The position numbers and the translations under genes are program-made. Shown here in pieces: positions 45,380-55,158 of a DNA stretch of 64,000 nucleotides. Source of the DNA: an uncultured Kordiimonas sp. GTDB taxonomy: Bacteria > Pseudomonadota > Alphaproteobacteria > Sphingomonadales > Kordiimonadaceae. Where the stretch lies: positions 124,001 to 188,000 of the forward strand of contig CANNEK010000003.1 of the NCBI GenBank assembly GCA_947503625.1. The letters are read 5' to 3'. The notes beneath the pieces are model-generated. The model ran no database searches. It worked only from the letters and a program-made list of their open reading frames with translations, and was not told where the DNA came from. Every line of letters starts with the position of its first letter. Positions within the stretch are counted from its first letter, which is position 1.

Positions 45380-45931
45380 ATGTGGAATTTGCCAAACATT
45401 CTGACGCTTTCACGGATTTTCGTGATCCCGGTGCTTGTCGCGTCCTTTTATATGGAACAGCCGCTGGGCAGTCACATTGCTTTCGTTACCTTCACACTTG
45501 CTGGTATCACTGACTTTTTTGACGGGTATCTGGCACGCGCGACAGGCAGCGTTTCGAAAATTGGCCAGTTCCTCGACCCAATTGCCGACAAATTGATGGT
45601 AGGGGCCATTCTGATCATGGTGGTGCATATTGGCTGGGTATCCGAATACCATGTGATTGCGGCTGTCATCATCATGTGTAGGGAAATTCTGGTGTCTGGC
45701 CTGAGGGAATTTCTGGCTGGCATACAGGTAAGCGTGCCGGTGAGTGTTTTGGCAAAATGGAAAACGACCCTGCAGATGGTCGCCTTGGGCGCGCTCGTTT
45801 GGGCTGAAGGTGCCAAAACTTTCGGACTACCTGCTCATGAAATTGGTTTGGCTCTCCTTTGGGTAGCTGCGGTTCTCACTCTGTACACCGGCTACGACTA
45901 TTTGAGGGCCGGTTTGAAGCATATGGTTTAG
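45380..45931 (+). CDS. pgsA: CDP-diacylglycerol-glycerol-3-phosphate 3-phosphatidyltransferase
   Basis: Makes phosphatidylglycerol phosphate, the first step to phosphatidylglycerol and cardiolipin, in the inner membrane. The CDP-alcohol phosphotransferase motif is complete: TDFFDGYLARATGSVSKIG then FLDPIADKLM (D-x2-D-G-x2-A-R-x8-G-x3-D-x3-D). Several membrane helices are visible in 183 residues. The N-terminus MWNLPNILTLSRI is usual for the family. It is followed by moaD after only 3 bases. The grouping uvrC-pgsA-moaDE is shared with other alphaproteobacteria. Confidence 0.96.
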   Translation: MWNLPNILTLSRIFVIPVLVASFYMEQPLGSHIAFVTFTLAGITDFFDGYLARATGSVSKIGQFLDPIADKLMVGAILIMVVHIGWVSEYHVIAAVIIMCREILVSGLREFLAGIQVSVPVSVLAKWKTTLQMVALGALVWAEGAKTFGLPAHEIGLALLWVAAVLTLYTGYDYLRAGLKHMV

Positions 45932-45934
45932 GCG

Positions 45935-46186
45935 ATGGAACTTAAGTATTTTTCCTGGATTCGTGAAGGCATCGGCGCAGCAGAAGAAACGCTGAAGAAA
46001 CCGGATGAGGTGACCTCCGTGACCGACCTGTTGAACCACCTTTGTAGCCTTGGGGAACCATACAGGACCGTCCTGAAAGAACGGGTTTTTGTGCGTGTTG
46101 CGGTTAATCAAACGCATGTCCCACACGACCATGACATCTCCGACGATGATGAAATTGCAATTTTCCCGCCTGTAACAGGTGGTTAG
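45935..46186 (+). CDS. moaD: Molybdopterin synthase sulfur-carrier subunit MoaD
   Basis: The ubiquitin-like sulfur carrier of molybdopterin synthase. 83 residues ending in FPPVTGG, the C-terminal Gly-Gly that carries the thiocarboxylate. KYFSWIREGIG and VAVNQTHVPHDHDISDDDEIA fit the beta-grasp fold. It is followed by moaE after 8 bases. The other cofactor genes (moaA, moaB, moaC) are not in the window. Confidence 0.95.
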   Translation: MELKYFSWIREGIGAAEETLKKPDEVTSVTDLLNHLCSLGEPYRTVLKERVFVRVAVNQTHVPHDHDISDDDEIAIFPPVTGG

Positions 46187-46194
46187 GCGAACCG

Positions 46195-46644
46195 ATGGCC
46201 AGCATTTCAGTCCAGTCTGAAGACTTTGACATCGGTGCCGAAATTGACGCGCTGAAACAGGGGAACACATCTATCGGAGCTATCGTCACATTCACGGGCA
46301 CGGTCCGGGATGTCGGCAGCACCCTCAAAACAATGACGCTTGAGCATTATCCCGGCATGACGGAAACCGAACTTAACCGTATTGCTGAAGAAGCCGAGAC
46401 TAGATGGCCTTTGCTCGGGTGCCGGGTCATCCACCGCTATGGTACACTGGAACCGGGCGATAATATCGTATTGGTGATTACAACATCTTCCCACAGGGAA
46501 GCTGCGTTTGAAGCCGCGGATTATCTGATGGACTTCCTGAAATCAAATGCGCCGTTCTGGAAGAAAGAACAATCCGCGACAGACACATCGTGGGTTGATG
46601 CCAAGGACAAGGATAGCGTTGCGCTGGATCGCTGGAGAGAATAG
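46195..46644 (+). CDS. moaE: Molybdopterin synthase catalytic subunit MoaE
   Basis: Inserts the two sulfurs from MoaD into precursor Z to make molybdopterin. The 149 residues show IVTFTGTVRD, LEHYPGMTETEL and CRVIHRYGTLEPGDNIVLV near the middle, and HREAAFEAADYLMDFLK. The active-site Lys is in PFWKKEQ near the end. It is the last gene of the plus-strand run and ends at a bidirectional terminator shared with ftsZ. Confidence 0.96.
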   Translation: MASISVQSEDFDIGAEIDALKQGNTSIGAIVTFTGTVRDVGSTLKTMTLEHYPGMTETELNRIAEEAETRWPLLGCRVIHRYGTLEPGDNIVLVITTSSHREAAFEAADYLMDFLKSNAPFWKKEQSATDTSWVDAKDKDSVALDRWRE

Positions 46645-46662
46645 CGGCAGCATCAGCTCATT

Positions 46663-46691
46663 AAAAAAGCCGGGTAAAACCCGGCTTTTTT
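46663..46691. terminator. Bidirectional terminator between moaE and ftsZ
   Basis: AAAAAAGCCGGGT, loop AAA, ACCCGGCTTTTTT: a perfect 13-pair stem with A and T runs at both ends, able to stop transcripts from both sides. Confidence 0.95.
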
Positions 46692-46710
46692 GATTCTATG
46701 CAATGTGATC

Positions 46711-48384
46711 CTAATTTTGCTGACGTCGCAGGAAGCTTGGAATCTCCAACTGTTCAGACGAAGGCTTGGGTGCTGGTCTATCATCCGCACTTACCCCTCC
46801 CAAAGAACCAACTGAGTCAGCCGCTGGTTCTTCACGCTGGCCGGAATCGTTGCTTGCCGGTGGCGGTGTGACAGCCTCAACCTCTTCAGTTTCCTGACTG
46901 CGAAGTCCTGATGTCATCAACTGAAACAGGCTTTTCTTCTGAGGCGCTTCTTCAGCGACAGGCTCGACAGGGCGCTGTCGCACAGCCGGCTTCTCTTGCG
47001 TGTAAGCATCTTCCGCCGCCATCACAACGTCGCCGCTCATTAGCGGATCACGTTCCTTGGGCGTCAGCGGTGCGTCCGCAACAAACAAGTCACTTCCCTG
47101 AGCTTCCAAAGCTCGTTTCTCAAGGTCATCGCTTTCTGCGGGCTCCGGCTTGATCTCCTCATCAATCGAAGCGACCGCTTCTTCTGTGTCTTCGAAGCTT
47201 GGCAATGACAGGTCTTCTGTTCCATCTGAATCCTCAGATGCGGCTTCTCCACTTTCCATCTCGGTCTGGATAGCGGCCAGCGCTTCTTCGAAAGGGGCTT
47301 CGTCCTCGATAGCATGATCCTCAAAGCCGGGTTCTTCCTCCATACCGGCCTCGTCCATCTCTGGCTGGATAGCGACAGCTTCCCTGACAGGCTCCGGGAT
47401 AGGCAGGCCCGTGCCGCCAGTACCTTCAATACCGGTCGCCACAACTGAAACCCGAAGTTTACCTTCAAGGTCCTGGTTGAATGCCGAACCAAAAACGATC
47501 AGCGCGTCTGCATCAACTTGCTCGCGCACCATGTTTACGGCCTCGTCCACTTCAAACAGGGTCATGTCCATACCACCGGTAACATTGATGATAACGCCCT
47601 TGGCCCCTTTAAGGGACGCTTCTTCGAGAAGCGGGTTCGAAATAGCCGCTGCAGCAGCGTCAGCGGCACGCGCTTCGCCGTCCGCCTCGCCCGTTCCCAT
47701 CATCGCCTTGCCCATTTCGGACATAACGGTGCGAACATCTGCAAAATCAAGGTTGATCAGACCCGGCATGACCATGAGGTCAGTAATTCCCCGGACGCCA
47801 GAGTGCAAAACCTCATCCGCCATGTTAAAGGCATCGGCAAAAGTTGTGCGCTCATTGGCAACGCGGAACAGGTTCTGGTTTGGGATGATGATCAGCGTAT
47901 CAACATGAGCCGCCAAATCCTTGATGCCAGCTTCGGCGATCTTCATCCGGCGGCCACCTTCAAACTGGAACGGCTTGGTAACCACACCGACAGTAAGAAT
48001 GCCCTTCTCTCTTGCACGGCGCGCAATCACCGGGGCAGCGCCTGTACCTGTGCCGCCGCCCATACCGGCCGTTACGAAGGCCATGTGGCAACCGGCCAAC
48101 ATCTCGTCGATACGCTCCAGCGCCTCTTCAGCCGCGGCTTCACCAATTTTTGGCTGTGCACCCGCGCCAAGGCCCTGCGTAATCTCGACCCCGAGCTGAA
48201 TTCTGTTGTCAGCGCGCGCATTCGTAAGCGCTTGCGCATCAGTGTTTGCAACGATGAAATCAACGCCCTGTAATTGCGCAGCGATCATGTTGTTGACCGC
48301 GTTGCAGCCAGCGCCGCCGACACCGATGACGGCGATGCGAGGTGTTAATTCGGTTAGTTCAGTATTCCCGAAATCGATAGACAT
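46711..48384 (-). CDS. ftsZ: Cell division protein FtsZ
   Basis: The tubulin-like GTPase that forms the division ring. The GTP-binding signature is [15 protein letters not shown] (tubulin loop), preceded by [13 protein letters not shown] at the N-terminus, and the T7 catalytic loop is [11 protein letters not shown]. The core ends near residue 320. About 225 acidic, low-complexity residues follow, ending in the membrane-tether-binding peptide [12 protein letters not shown]. 557 residues in all, of the long alphaproteobacterial type. The ATG at 48384 has GGAGGAAC upstream; the ATG at 48405 overlaps that site. It is the last gene of the dcw cluster and ends at a bidirectional terminator. Confidence 0.98.
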   Translation of the reverse strand: MSIDFGNTELTELTPRIAVIGVGGAGCNAVNNMIAAQLQGVDFIVANTDAQALTNARADNRIQLGVEITQGLGAGAQPKIGEAAAEEALERIDEMLAGCHMAFVTAGMGGGTGTGAAPVIARRAREKGILTVGVVTKPFQFEGGRRMKIAEAGIKDLAAHVDTLIIIPNQNLFRVANERTTFADAFNMADEVLHSGVRGITDLMVMPGLINLDFADVRTVMSEMGKAMMGTGEADGEARAADAAAAAISNPLLEEASLKGAKGVIINVTGGMDMTLFEVDEAVNMVREQVDADALIVFGSAFNQDLEGKLRVSVVATGIEGTGGTGLPIPEPVREAVAIQPEMDEAGMEEEPGFEDHAIEDEAPFEEALAAIQTEMESGEAASEDSDGTEDLSLPSFEDTEEAVASIDEEIKPEPAESDDLEKRALEAQGSDLFVADAPLTPKERDPLMSGDVVMAAEDAYTQEKPAVRQRPVEPVAEEAPQKKSLFQLMTSGLRSQETEEVEAVTPPPASNDSGQREEPAADSVGSLGGVSADDRPAPKPSSEQLEIPSFLRRQQN

Positions 48385-48459
48385 TGCCCAGTTCCTCCGT
48401 TTCAAATCATTTTATCGTACATCCCGCGCCAGCACCAGCGTTGATAACGATATTGCCCG

Positions 48460-49722
48460 TTAGAAATTGTCCCTTAACCAGCGCGTCATGCGACTGAATG
48501 TTCCTTGTTCCGTCTCATCTTCATCACCATCACTTGAGGACGGTTTTATGTCTTTCATTGTTGGATGTGCATTATAAAGCAACAGCCCGACAAGGCTTGA
48601 AAAGCCTGGTGACTGAGCCGCTTGCGGCAGACCACCCATCAATTGCGGTTTTCCGATGCGAACGCGTCGTCCCAAAACCTTGCTGGCAAGATCGCGAACG
48701 CCCTCGCAGTTCGCCACGCCACCTGTCAAAACCACACGCTTGCCTGCAACACCCGAAAAGCCGGATGCGTCAAGCCGTTTGGCAATTGTCGCGAACAGCA
48801 GTTCAAGTTCCTTCTGCATCACAGATGTCAGGCTGCTGCGCGGCATCCGGGAAAAACTGTCCCTGCCTGCTTCACCAACCTGCTGGACTTCTATCTCCAG
48901 TCGTTCATCCGCCGGATCAACGATAGCCGCACCATTGAAAGTTTTAAGCCGCTCAGCCTGATCAAAAGGAGTGAGCAACGAGCGGGCAATTTGTTCGGTA
49001 ACTTGCGCGCCGCCCAAGGGAATTGATTCAGCATGAACAAGCGAGCCTTGTGCAAAAACCGACAGGCCCGTTGTTCCTGCCCCAAGGTCAATACAGGCCG
49101 CCCCCATTTTCATTTCGTCTTCTACAAGTGCGGCCAGCCCGGAGGCAAAAGGACCATGAACAATATCAAGTACGTTCAGGTGCGCCCGGCGGACACAAGC
49201 CTGCAAATTCTGCAGCGGCCCGGCGTCAGCCGTTAGCACCAGAAGGGCCACAGTCAGCTTCTTACCGTACATCCCAACAGGCATTTTCACACCAAAATTG
49301 CCATCAACTGCAAAAGCCGCAGGGATAGCGTGAAGAATTTCGCCGCTTTCGCTAACAATCTGTTCCGCTGCTTCATCAAGAGCTCGGTCCAGATCGTCTG
49401 CACTAACCGCATGGCCAGGGACATCAACGCTTACTTCGATCACCTGACTTTTCGGGTCACTGCCGGAAAAGGCCAGAATAACGTCGCTTACGGTTTGGCC
49501 GGCCATCTTCTCCGCCTGATCAACAGCCGCCCTGATCGCGCGCTCCGTTGCGTCCATATCAACAACAACACCAGCAGCTACACCGCCATTGCAGGCACGG
49601 TTTCCCACGCCCAGAACCTTGATTTGACTATCAAGGCCAATATGGGCGATCAGGCACGCGACCTTGCTTGACCCGATATCAAGGGCCGCAACCGTTCGTT
49701 CCTGTTTACCGTTTATCGCCAT
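48460..49722 (-). CDS. ftsA: Cell division protein FtsA
   Basis: Actin-like protein that anchors FtsZ to the membrane. The N-terminus TVAALDIGSSKVACLIA carries the phosphate-1 motif, ACIDLGAGTTGLSVF the phosphate-2 motif, and VVLTGGVANCEGVRDLA the adenosine motif. The short C-terminal amphipathic helix (FSRMTRWLRDNF) is the membrane anchor. 420 residues is normal. It lies 46 bases after ftsQ and 75 before the ftsZ ATG. Confidence 0.97.
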   Translation of the reverse strand: MAINGKQERTVAALDIGSSKVACLIAHIGLDSQIKVLGVGNRACNGGVAAGVVVDMDATERAIRAAVDQAEKMAGQTVSDVILAFSGSDPKSQVIEVSVDVPGHAVSADDLDRALDEAAEQIVSESGEILHAIPAAFAVDGNFGVKMPVGMYGKKLTVALLVLTADAGPLQNLQACVRRAHLNVLDIVHGPFASGLAALVEDEMKMGAACIDLGAGTTGLSVFAQGSLVHAESIPLGGAQVTEQIARSLLTPFDQAERLKTFNGAAIVDPADERLEIEVQQVGEAGRDSFSRMPRSSLTSVMQKELELLFATIAKRLDASGFSGVAGKRVVLTGGVANCEGVRDLASKVLGRRVRIGKPQLMGGLPQAAQSPGFSSLVGLLLYNAHPTMKDIKPSSSDGDEDETEQGTFSRMTRWLRDNF

Positions 49723-49768
49723 AAATATTGTTCCAACTCAGGGCACACCCTATCTAGGTATCCGGCCC

Positions 49769-50548
49769 TTACAAAGCCCACTCTTCACCGGTCATCGTAC
49801 GACGCCCTACCGGCGTCACCCGCACAACCAGCCGGTCCGGGTATCGCATATCAATGACGCTGACTTCCCGAGCCAGCAGCTTGTGCTTCTCGTTTAGCTC
49901 TATGAATTTGCTCCATGCAGCAGCCATTCCATAGGTTTGCGCCTGTTCCGCAGGCAGTTTGACGCGGATACCGTTTTCAAAAATCAGATCCCAGCGCCGC
50001 CCACCAACCCGCACGGCAGATTTGATCTGCGCACCGATTGCCGCTGATTTGGCTTTTTCCCTCTCAAGCTGGCGAAGTATGTTGGCATTGACGTCGCCAA
50101 CAACAAGCATCAGATGACTGAATTTTCCAAGGCCACGATCGGTGATCGAAACGCCATCCGGATCAATCAGACTGATTTGTCCGTCGCGCTGTGAAAGCGC
50201 GTAAGGAACGCGTTCCGTAACCCTGATCGAGAGGCCTTCAGGTAAAATACGGCTGACTTCCGCCTGCTTTACCCACGGCAGGCTTTCTACGCGCTGCTGG
50301 ATAACTTCAAGGTCGATGGACAAAAGCGGCATGCCGTTATCGACATCAAGAACCGAAAAAATCTCTGTTTCCGATGTACGGATAAGTCCTGAAATCTGCA
50401 TGTCAGAGAGGACGAGACCAGCATTCCGACTTGTTTCCATCAGCCAGGTATTCGCTTGTTTTTTAACGGAAAAACCAACAGCTGCAAGGCTTGAGGCCAA
50501 CAGGGCAAATGCGATAAGCGAGAAATTTTGACGGATGACAGCGTTCAT
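49769..50548 (-). CDS. ftsQ: Cell division protein FtsQ
   Basis: A bitopic membrane protein of the divisome that connects early and late proteins. A short cytoplasmic start (MNAVIRQNF) is followed by one membrane helix (about 10-27). A POTRA domain comes next (LSDMQISGLIRTSETEIFSV and LPWVKQAEVSRILPEGLSIR), then the FtsQ/DivIB beta-domain. The ATG at 50548, 2 bases after the murB stop, is preferred over 50593, which lies inside murB. In most dcw clusters ddl stands between murB and ftsQ; it is missing here. Confidence 0.94.
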   Translation of the reverse strand: MNAVIRQNFSLIAFALLASSLAAVGFSVKKQANTWLMETSRNAGLVLSDMQISGLIRTSETEIFSVLDVDNGMPLLSIDLEVIQQRVESLPWVKQAEVSRILPEGLSIRVTERVPYALSQRDGQISLIDPDGVSITDRGLGKFSHLMLVVGDVNANILRQLEREKAKSAAIGAQIKSAVRVGGRRWDLIFENGIRVKLPAEQAQTYGMAAAWSKFIELNEKHKLLAREVSVIDMRYPDRLVVRVTPVGRRTMTGEEWAL

Positions 50549-50550
50549 GT

Positions 50551-51474
50551 TTATTGCCCCCCTGCATTTCTGCCGATGCGGCGAATTTCCCACTCCAGCT
50601 CAACTCCACTGTTAGCCTTTACGCGCTCGCGCACCTGCTCTCCAAGCGTTTCCAGCTCTGCCGCACTTGCGCCACCATGATTGATAAGGAAATTACAGTG
50701 TTTTTCCGAAACCTGCGCATCACCAATGCTCATGCCACGGCAGCCTGCATCATCAATCAGCTTCCAGGCATGTGCACCTTCGGGGTTTTTGAATGTGCTG
50801 CCACCGGTGCGCGTGCCAAGTGGCTGGCTTTCTGAGCGCGACGCCGATATCTCACGCATTTTTTCCTCAATGGCATCTGTTTCACCCAGCTTGGCGTGGA
50901 ATGATGCTTTCAGGATGATCATATCATCCTTCAACTTTGCGTGACGGTAGGAGAAGCCAAAATCTTCAGGCTGCAATTCTTCAATATGACCAAAACGATC
51001 AACTGCGTGGGCATGTTTAAGAACGTCCTTTACTTCACGCCCGTAGGCCCCGGCGTTCATGCGCACAGCGCCGCCAATAGTCCCTGGCACACCGACCAGA
51101 AACTCAAGGCCGGTAAGACCGCTTTTGGCTGCTGCTTTGGCAACATGAACATCCATTGCACCGGCACCGGCATTCACGACGTTGCCGCGCATACAGATAT
51201 CGCTAAAGCCCCTGCCCAATCTGATCACCAGACCTTCAATGCCACCGTCCCGAACCAACAGGTTCGAGCCAACACCGATTACGGTTATCGGCACACTGCC
51301 GGGAAGGCAGCGCAGTACTTTCACCAGATCGTCCTCATCTGCAGGTTCAAAAAGAATGTCAGCGTTGCCGCCGGTCCTGAACCAGCTAAGACGCGCCATC
51401 GGGGCACCTTCAACGAGCCTGCCTTTCACATGCGGCAACGTGGCAAGCAACGATTTGCGCTCTTCAGAGTTCAT
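50551..51474 (-). CDS. murB: UDP-N-acetylenolpyruvoylglucosamine reductase MurB
   Basis: FAD enzyme that reduces UDP-GlcNAc-enolpyruvate to UDP-MurNAc. The FAD-binding blocks are [26 protein letters not shown] and [20 protein letters not shown]. The proton-donor Ser is in [11 protein letters not shown], and the C-terminus lacks the extra type I domain, which marks it as type II. 307 residues. Its start overlaps the murC stop as ATGA, and it runs to within 2 bases of ftsQ. Confidence 0.97.
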   Translation of the reverse strand: MNSEERKSLLATLPHVKGRLVEGAPMARLSWFRTGGNADILFEPADEDDLVKVLRCLPGSVPITVIGVGSNLLVRDGGIEGLVIRLGRGFSDICMRGNVVNAGAGAMDVHVAKAAAKSGLTGLEFLVGVPGTIGGAVRMNAGAYGREVKDVLKHAHAVDRFGHIEELQPEDFGFSYRHAKLKDDMIILKASFHAKLGETDAIEEKMREISASRSESQPLGTRTGGSTFKNPEGAHAWKLIDDAGCRGMSIGDAQVSEKHCNFLINHGGASAAELETLGEQVRERVKANSGVELEWEIRRIGRNAGGQ

Positions 51475-52904
51475 TCTTCATCCCTTTTGTTCGTCTGAGC
51501 ATCTGTTTCAACGAGCTGAGCAGGCAAGGCATTTGCCCAGGCGCTGATCGTTCCCGCGCCAAGACACACGACAACGTCGCCTGGCACTGCATAGCGTGCC
51601 ACAACGTCAGCAAGGTCGTCCGGCCCTGTGAAGGTGTCCACCTGGCGGTGGCCATGTGTTCTCAGGCCATCGGTCAGGGCTCGCTGGTCCGCACCCTCGA
51701 TGGGTTGTTCTCCCGCTTCATACACCGGCGAAACAAGCACCACATCGGCATCGTTAAAACAGGTACAAAAGTCATCGAACAGGCTTGCAAGGCGCGAATA
51801 TCGATGAGGTTGAACGACAGCAATAACCTTGTTTTCGAATGAGTCACGGGCCGCTTTCAGTACGGCGGCGATTTCCACAGGATGGTGACCATAGTCGTCG
51901 ATCACCGTGATGCCATTCACCTCACCTGTTTTGGTGAAACGGCGTTTCACGCCATCAAAATGGGCAAATGCCGTCGCAAGAACAGGCGGATCGATATGCA
52001 TTTCAAGGCCGACGGCTATCGCCGCAAGGGCATTCTGCACATTGTGATTGCCCGGCATCGGCAGTGTTACGCCGTTGATACTGAATTCTTCGCCAGAGCG
52101 CCGATTTGTCACCTCAACATCGAAAGAAGTAACACCCCGGTTGTTTACCACATTAACTGCACGCACATCTGCCTGTGCGGAAAGCCCATAGGTGGTAAAC
52201 TTGCGGTCGCTGATGGTTTTGATCAGGCCCTGCACTTCCGGATGGTCGATGCACAATACTGCACCACCATAAAAAGGAACGCGGTCCAAAAACTGTTTGA
52301 ATGCTTCTTTTTCGGCTTCAAAAGTGCCGTAGAAGTCCAGATGTTCGGGATCCATGTTGGTGACAACAGCAATGGTTGCAGGCAACTTGACGAAAGTGCC
52401 ATCAGACTCATCCGCTTCCACAACCATCCAGTCGCTCTCACCGAGGCGCGCGTTTGTGCCGTAGCTGTTGATGATGCCGCCATTGATCACTGTAGGGTCA
52501 ATTCCGCCTGCCTCAAGCACGGCAGCTACCATTGAGGTCGTTGTGGTTTTTCCATGGGTCCCTGCCACGGAAACACACCATTTCAGGCGCATCAGTTCCG
52601 CCAGCATCTCTGCGCGGCGCACCACCGGCAGCGACCTGCGTTTTGCTTCCATCACTTCAGGGTTGTCAGCTTTAATGGCAGACGAGACAACAATAACCTG
52701 AGCACCCGTAACATTATCTGCCGTTTGACCAATCATCACGGTAATACCAAGAGATCGCAGGCGTTTCACATTTGCGTTGTCACTCAGGTCAGAGCCCTGA
52801 ACCGCATATCCAAGGTTATGCATAACTTCAGCGATACCCGACATGCCTATACCGCCAATGCCGACAAAATGTACGGTTCCTATATCGAAAGGGACGTTTT
52901 TCAT
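51471..52904 (-). CDS. murC: UDP-N-acetylmuramate-L-alanine ligase MurC
   Basis: Adds the first residue, L-Ala, to UDP-MurNAc with ATP. The Mur ligase P-loop is [13 protein letters not shown] near 113. The N-terminal UDP-binding [15 protein letters not shown], the middle-domain [13 protein letters not shown] and the C-terminal [10 protein letters not shown] are all conserved. 477 residues is normal. It overlaps murG by 4 bases before it and murB by 4 bases after it, so translation is coupled through this part of the cluster. Confidence 0.98.
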   Translation of the reverse strand: MKNVPFDIGTVHFVGIGGIGMSGIAEVMHNLGYAVQGSDLSDNANVKRLRSLGITVMIGQTADNVTGAQVIVVSSAIKADNPEVMEAKRRSLPVVRRAEMLAELMRLKWCVSVAGTHGKTTTTSMVAAVLEAGGIDPTVINGGIINSYGTNARLGESDWMVVEADESDGTFVKLPATIAVVTNMDPEHLDFYGTFEAEKEAFKQFLDRVPFYGGAVLCIDHPEVQGLIKTISDRKFTTYGLSAQADVRAVNVVNNRGVTSFDVEVTNRRSGEEFSINGVTLPMPGNHNVQNALAAIAVGLEMHIDPPVLATAFAHFDGVKRRFTKTGEVNGITVIDDYGHHPVEIAAVLKAARDSFENKVIAVVQPHRYSRLASLFDDFCTCFNDADVVLVSPVYEAGEQPIEGADQRALTDGLRTHGHRQVDTFTGPDDLADVVARYAVPGDVVVCLGAGTISAWANALPAQLVETDAQTNKRDEE

Positions 52905-54010
52905 GCCGCCTCTCCCATTTCTGCGCCTGCCTTCTGTATTTCAGCAGCAAGCGCATCCGCCGCTTCCAGTCTGGCAAGAGACCGCATGTGATCCGACGCG
53001 TCCCTGAGGGTACTCATGTCGTCCAGCAGTCTATCCAGCAACACAACAAGTCGTTCAGGGGTGAAATCTTTTTCTTCAATAACCCAGCCGCCACCAGTTT
53101 CATGAACCAGCTGCGCGTTTGCCAACTGATGGTTATCTGCCGCAATCGCGAGCGGCACCAAAATCGCAGGGCGACCCATCGCTGTCAGCTCCGCCAGCGT
53201 TGACGCCCCGGCGCGCGAGATAACCAGCTGCGTTTTTAAAAGCAGACCAGCAACATCTTCAAAATAGGGCTGAACCTCGGCACGGATACCTGCGTCCGCA
53301 TAGGCCTTAGATACTCGATCAACGTCTTCGGGGCGCGCCTGGTGTGTCACATCAATTCGTTCTCTATATTCTGAAACAAGTGCCGCCAGCGCGGCTGGCA
53401 CGACATCTGAAAGCACGCGCGCGCCCTGACTGCCACCAACGATGAAAACCCGGATGTCGCCACCGCCCATCGGCACCGAGTAGGCGATGTTTGCAAGTCT
53501 GGCAATTGATGTACGCACAGGGTTTCCGGTAACAACGGTTTTTACACCAGACGGAACAGCTGCCGTTTGTTCCACGCTTAAAGCCGCACACTTGCTTCGC
53601 TTTGCCATCCAGCGGTTCACACGGCCAAGAACGGCATTCTGCTCGTGCAGTATGTAGGGGATGCGCATCGATCTCGCAGCAAGCACAGCCGGCAAGGATG
53701 GATACCCGCCAAAGCCAACAACAGCGGAGGGACGTTTATCCCGGAACAGCTTTCTCACCTTGAGCGTACTGGTGAAAACGCTGTACAGCGACTTGATCTT
53801 GTTCAGGATGCCGCCGCCCATGTGGCTACTGGTATCCAGAACTTCACGATTCATGGTTTTAAACACATTGCTGATCGCCTCGCCGCGCTTGTCTGTGACC
53901 AACAACACGTCATGCCCGGCAGCCTGTAGTTTGTCGGCAACGGCTTCGGCTGGCATCATGTGACCGCCTGTGCCTCCGCTCGCCAGAACGATATGGGATG
54001 CGGCACTCAT
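52901..54010 (-). CDS. murG: N-acetylglucosaminyltransferase MurG
   Basis: Converts lipid I to lipid II by adding GlcNAc at the inner face of the membrane. It is a GT-B fold: the N-terminal glycine loop [36 protein letters not shown], and [14 protein letters not shown] opening the C-terminal domain. [20 protein letters not shown] follows with the donor-binding Glu. 369 residues. Its ATG overlaps the ftsW stop by 4 bases. Confidence 0.97.
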   Translation of the reverse strand: MSAASHIVLASGGTGGHMMPAEAVADKLQAAGHDVLLVTDKRGEAISNVFKTMNREVLDTSSHMGGGILNKIKSLYSVFTSTLKVRKLFRDKRPSAVVGFGGYPSLPAVLAARSMRIPYILHEQNAVLGRVNRWMAKRSKCAALSVEQTAAVPSGVKTVVTGNPVRTSIARLANIAYSVPMGGGDIRVFIVGGSQGARVLSDVVPAALAALVSEYRERIDVTHQARPEDVDRVSKAYADAGIRAEVQPYFEDVAGLLLKTQLVISRAGASTLAELTAMGRPAILVPLAIAADNHQLANAQLVHETGGGWVIEEKDFTPERLVVLLDRLLDDMSTLRDASDHMRSLARLEAADALAAEIQKAGAEMGEAA

Positions 54011-55158
54011 TCGGCTGCCTTCCAGCCCAGGGGGTCGAGCTCTGGCTGAATGAAGCGGTTTCTGCGTGTTAACGCCAGAACGAAGCCCATACCAATCGCC
54101 AAGGCCAGCATGGATGAACCGCCATAAGATACGAAGGGCAAGGTCATGCCTTTTGAAGGCAGAATAGCGAGATTGACGCCAATGTTGATCAGGGTCTGCA
54201 AACCGAACTGAATGATCAGACCTGCGGCAGCGAGAAGACGAAACGGGTTTTCTTCCTCAACGAGGTTGGACAGGCCGCGCATCACAACACCTGCAAAAAG
54301 CATCAAAAGCATGACACACGCAATGGCACCGAACTCCTCACCGATAACGGCAAAGATATAGTCCGCATGTGCGTCTGGCAGATTGAGCTTTACAACCCCT
54401 TCGCCCGGTCCTTTACCCAGCATACCACCTGCCTCAAAAGCCTGCATGGCTTTGTCAGTTTGAAAGGTGTCGCCGCTTGCAGGGTTTATGAACCGGTCAA
54501 TGCGGCTTGCAACGTGCGGCAGGAAGGCATAGCCAAGCCCCACCCCCATAATGGCTACGACCGCCGCTAGTGACAACCACATCAGCGGCAGGCCTGCCAA
54601 TGCCATCTGTGAAATCCAGACAGCACTGATAAGAACCGTTTGACCAAAGTCCGGCTGCAAAATCAACAGGCCAACAACCAGAAGATATAGCGCAGTGGAC
54701 ACTCGTTTTGCAGGCACATCTTCCTGTTTGAAATGCGCCGACAATATCCAGGCAGTTGTTACAATAAAGAAAGGTTTTAGAAACTCGCTGGGTTGCAATG
54801 TGAAAATTCCAAGCGGCAACCAGCGGGTCGCCCCCTTGATTTCCGGGCCGAACAGTAACGTCGCCACGACAAGCAGCAACGTGACCGGGAAGCCGATGAT
54901 TGCAATACGCCGTATGGCGGCGGATGACAACATAGACACACCAACAACCACACCCAGTCCAAGCGTCAGAAACACGGTTTGCTTCTTAACAAAGTGAAAA
55001 GAGCCAAGCCCAATACGCTCGGCAACAGCGGGACTGGCTGTCAAAGTCAGCCAGATACCAACCATTGTCAGCGCCAAAATAAGAACCAGCATCCAGCGGT
55101 CTACTGTCCACCACCAACGTGATAGCAAAGAATTGTCGTTGCGGGAAAAAGCAATCAT
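54007..55158 (-). CDS. ftsW: Cell division SEDS glycosyltransferase FtsW
   Basis: A polytopic membrane enzyme that polymerises septal peptidoglycan from lipid II together with FtsI. The 383 residues hold about ten helices. The SEDS features are LQPSEFLKPFFI, ILQPDFGQTVLI with the essential Asp, and YIFAVIGEEFGAIACV. The segment PFVSYGGSSMLALAIGMGFV lies in the last helices. Overlaps murD and murG by 4 bases each. Confidence 0.97.
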   Translation of the reverse strand: MIAFSRNDNSLLSRWWWTVDRWMLVLILALTMVGIWLTLTASPAVAERIGLGSFHFVKKQTVFLTLGLGVVVGVSMLSSAAIRRIAIIGFPVTLLLVVATLLFGPEIKGATRWLPLGIFTLQPSEFLKPFFIVTTAWILSAHFKQEDVPAKRVSTALYLLVVGLLILQPDFGQTVLISAVWISQMALAGLPLMWLSLAAVVAIMGVGLGYAFLPHVASRIDRFINPASGDTFQTDKAMQAFEAGGMLGKGPGEGVVKLNLPDAHADYIFAVIGEEFGAIACVMLLMLFAGVVMRGLSNLVEEENPFRLLAAAGLIIQFGLQTLINIGVNLAILPSKGMTLPFVSYGGSSMLALAIGMGFVLALTRRNRFIQPELDPLGWKAAE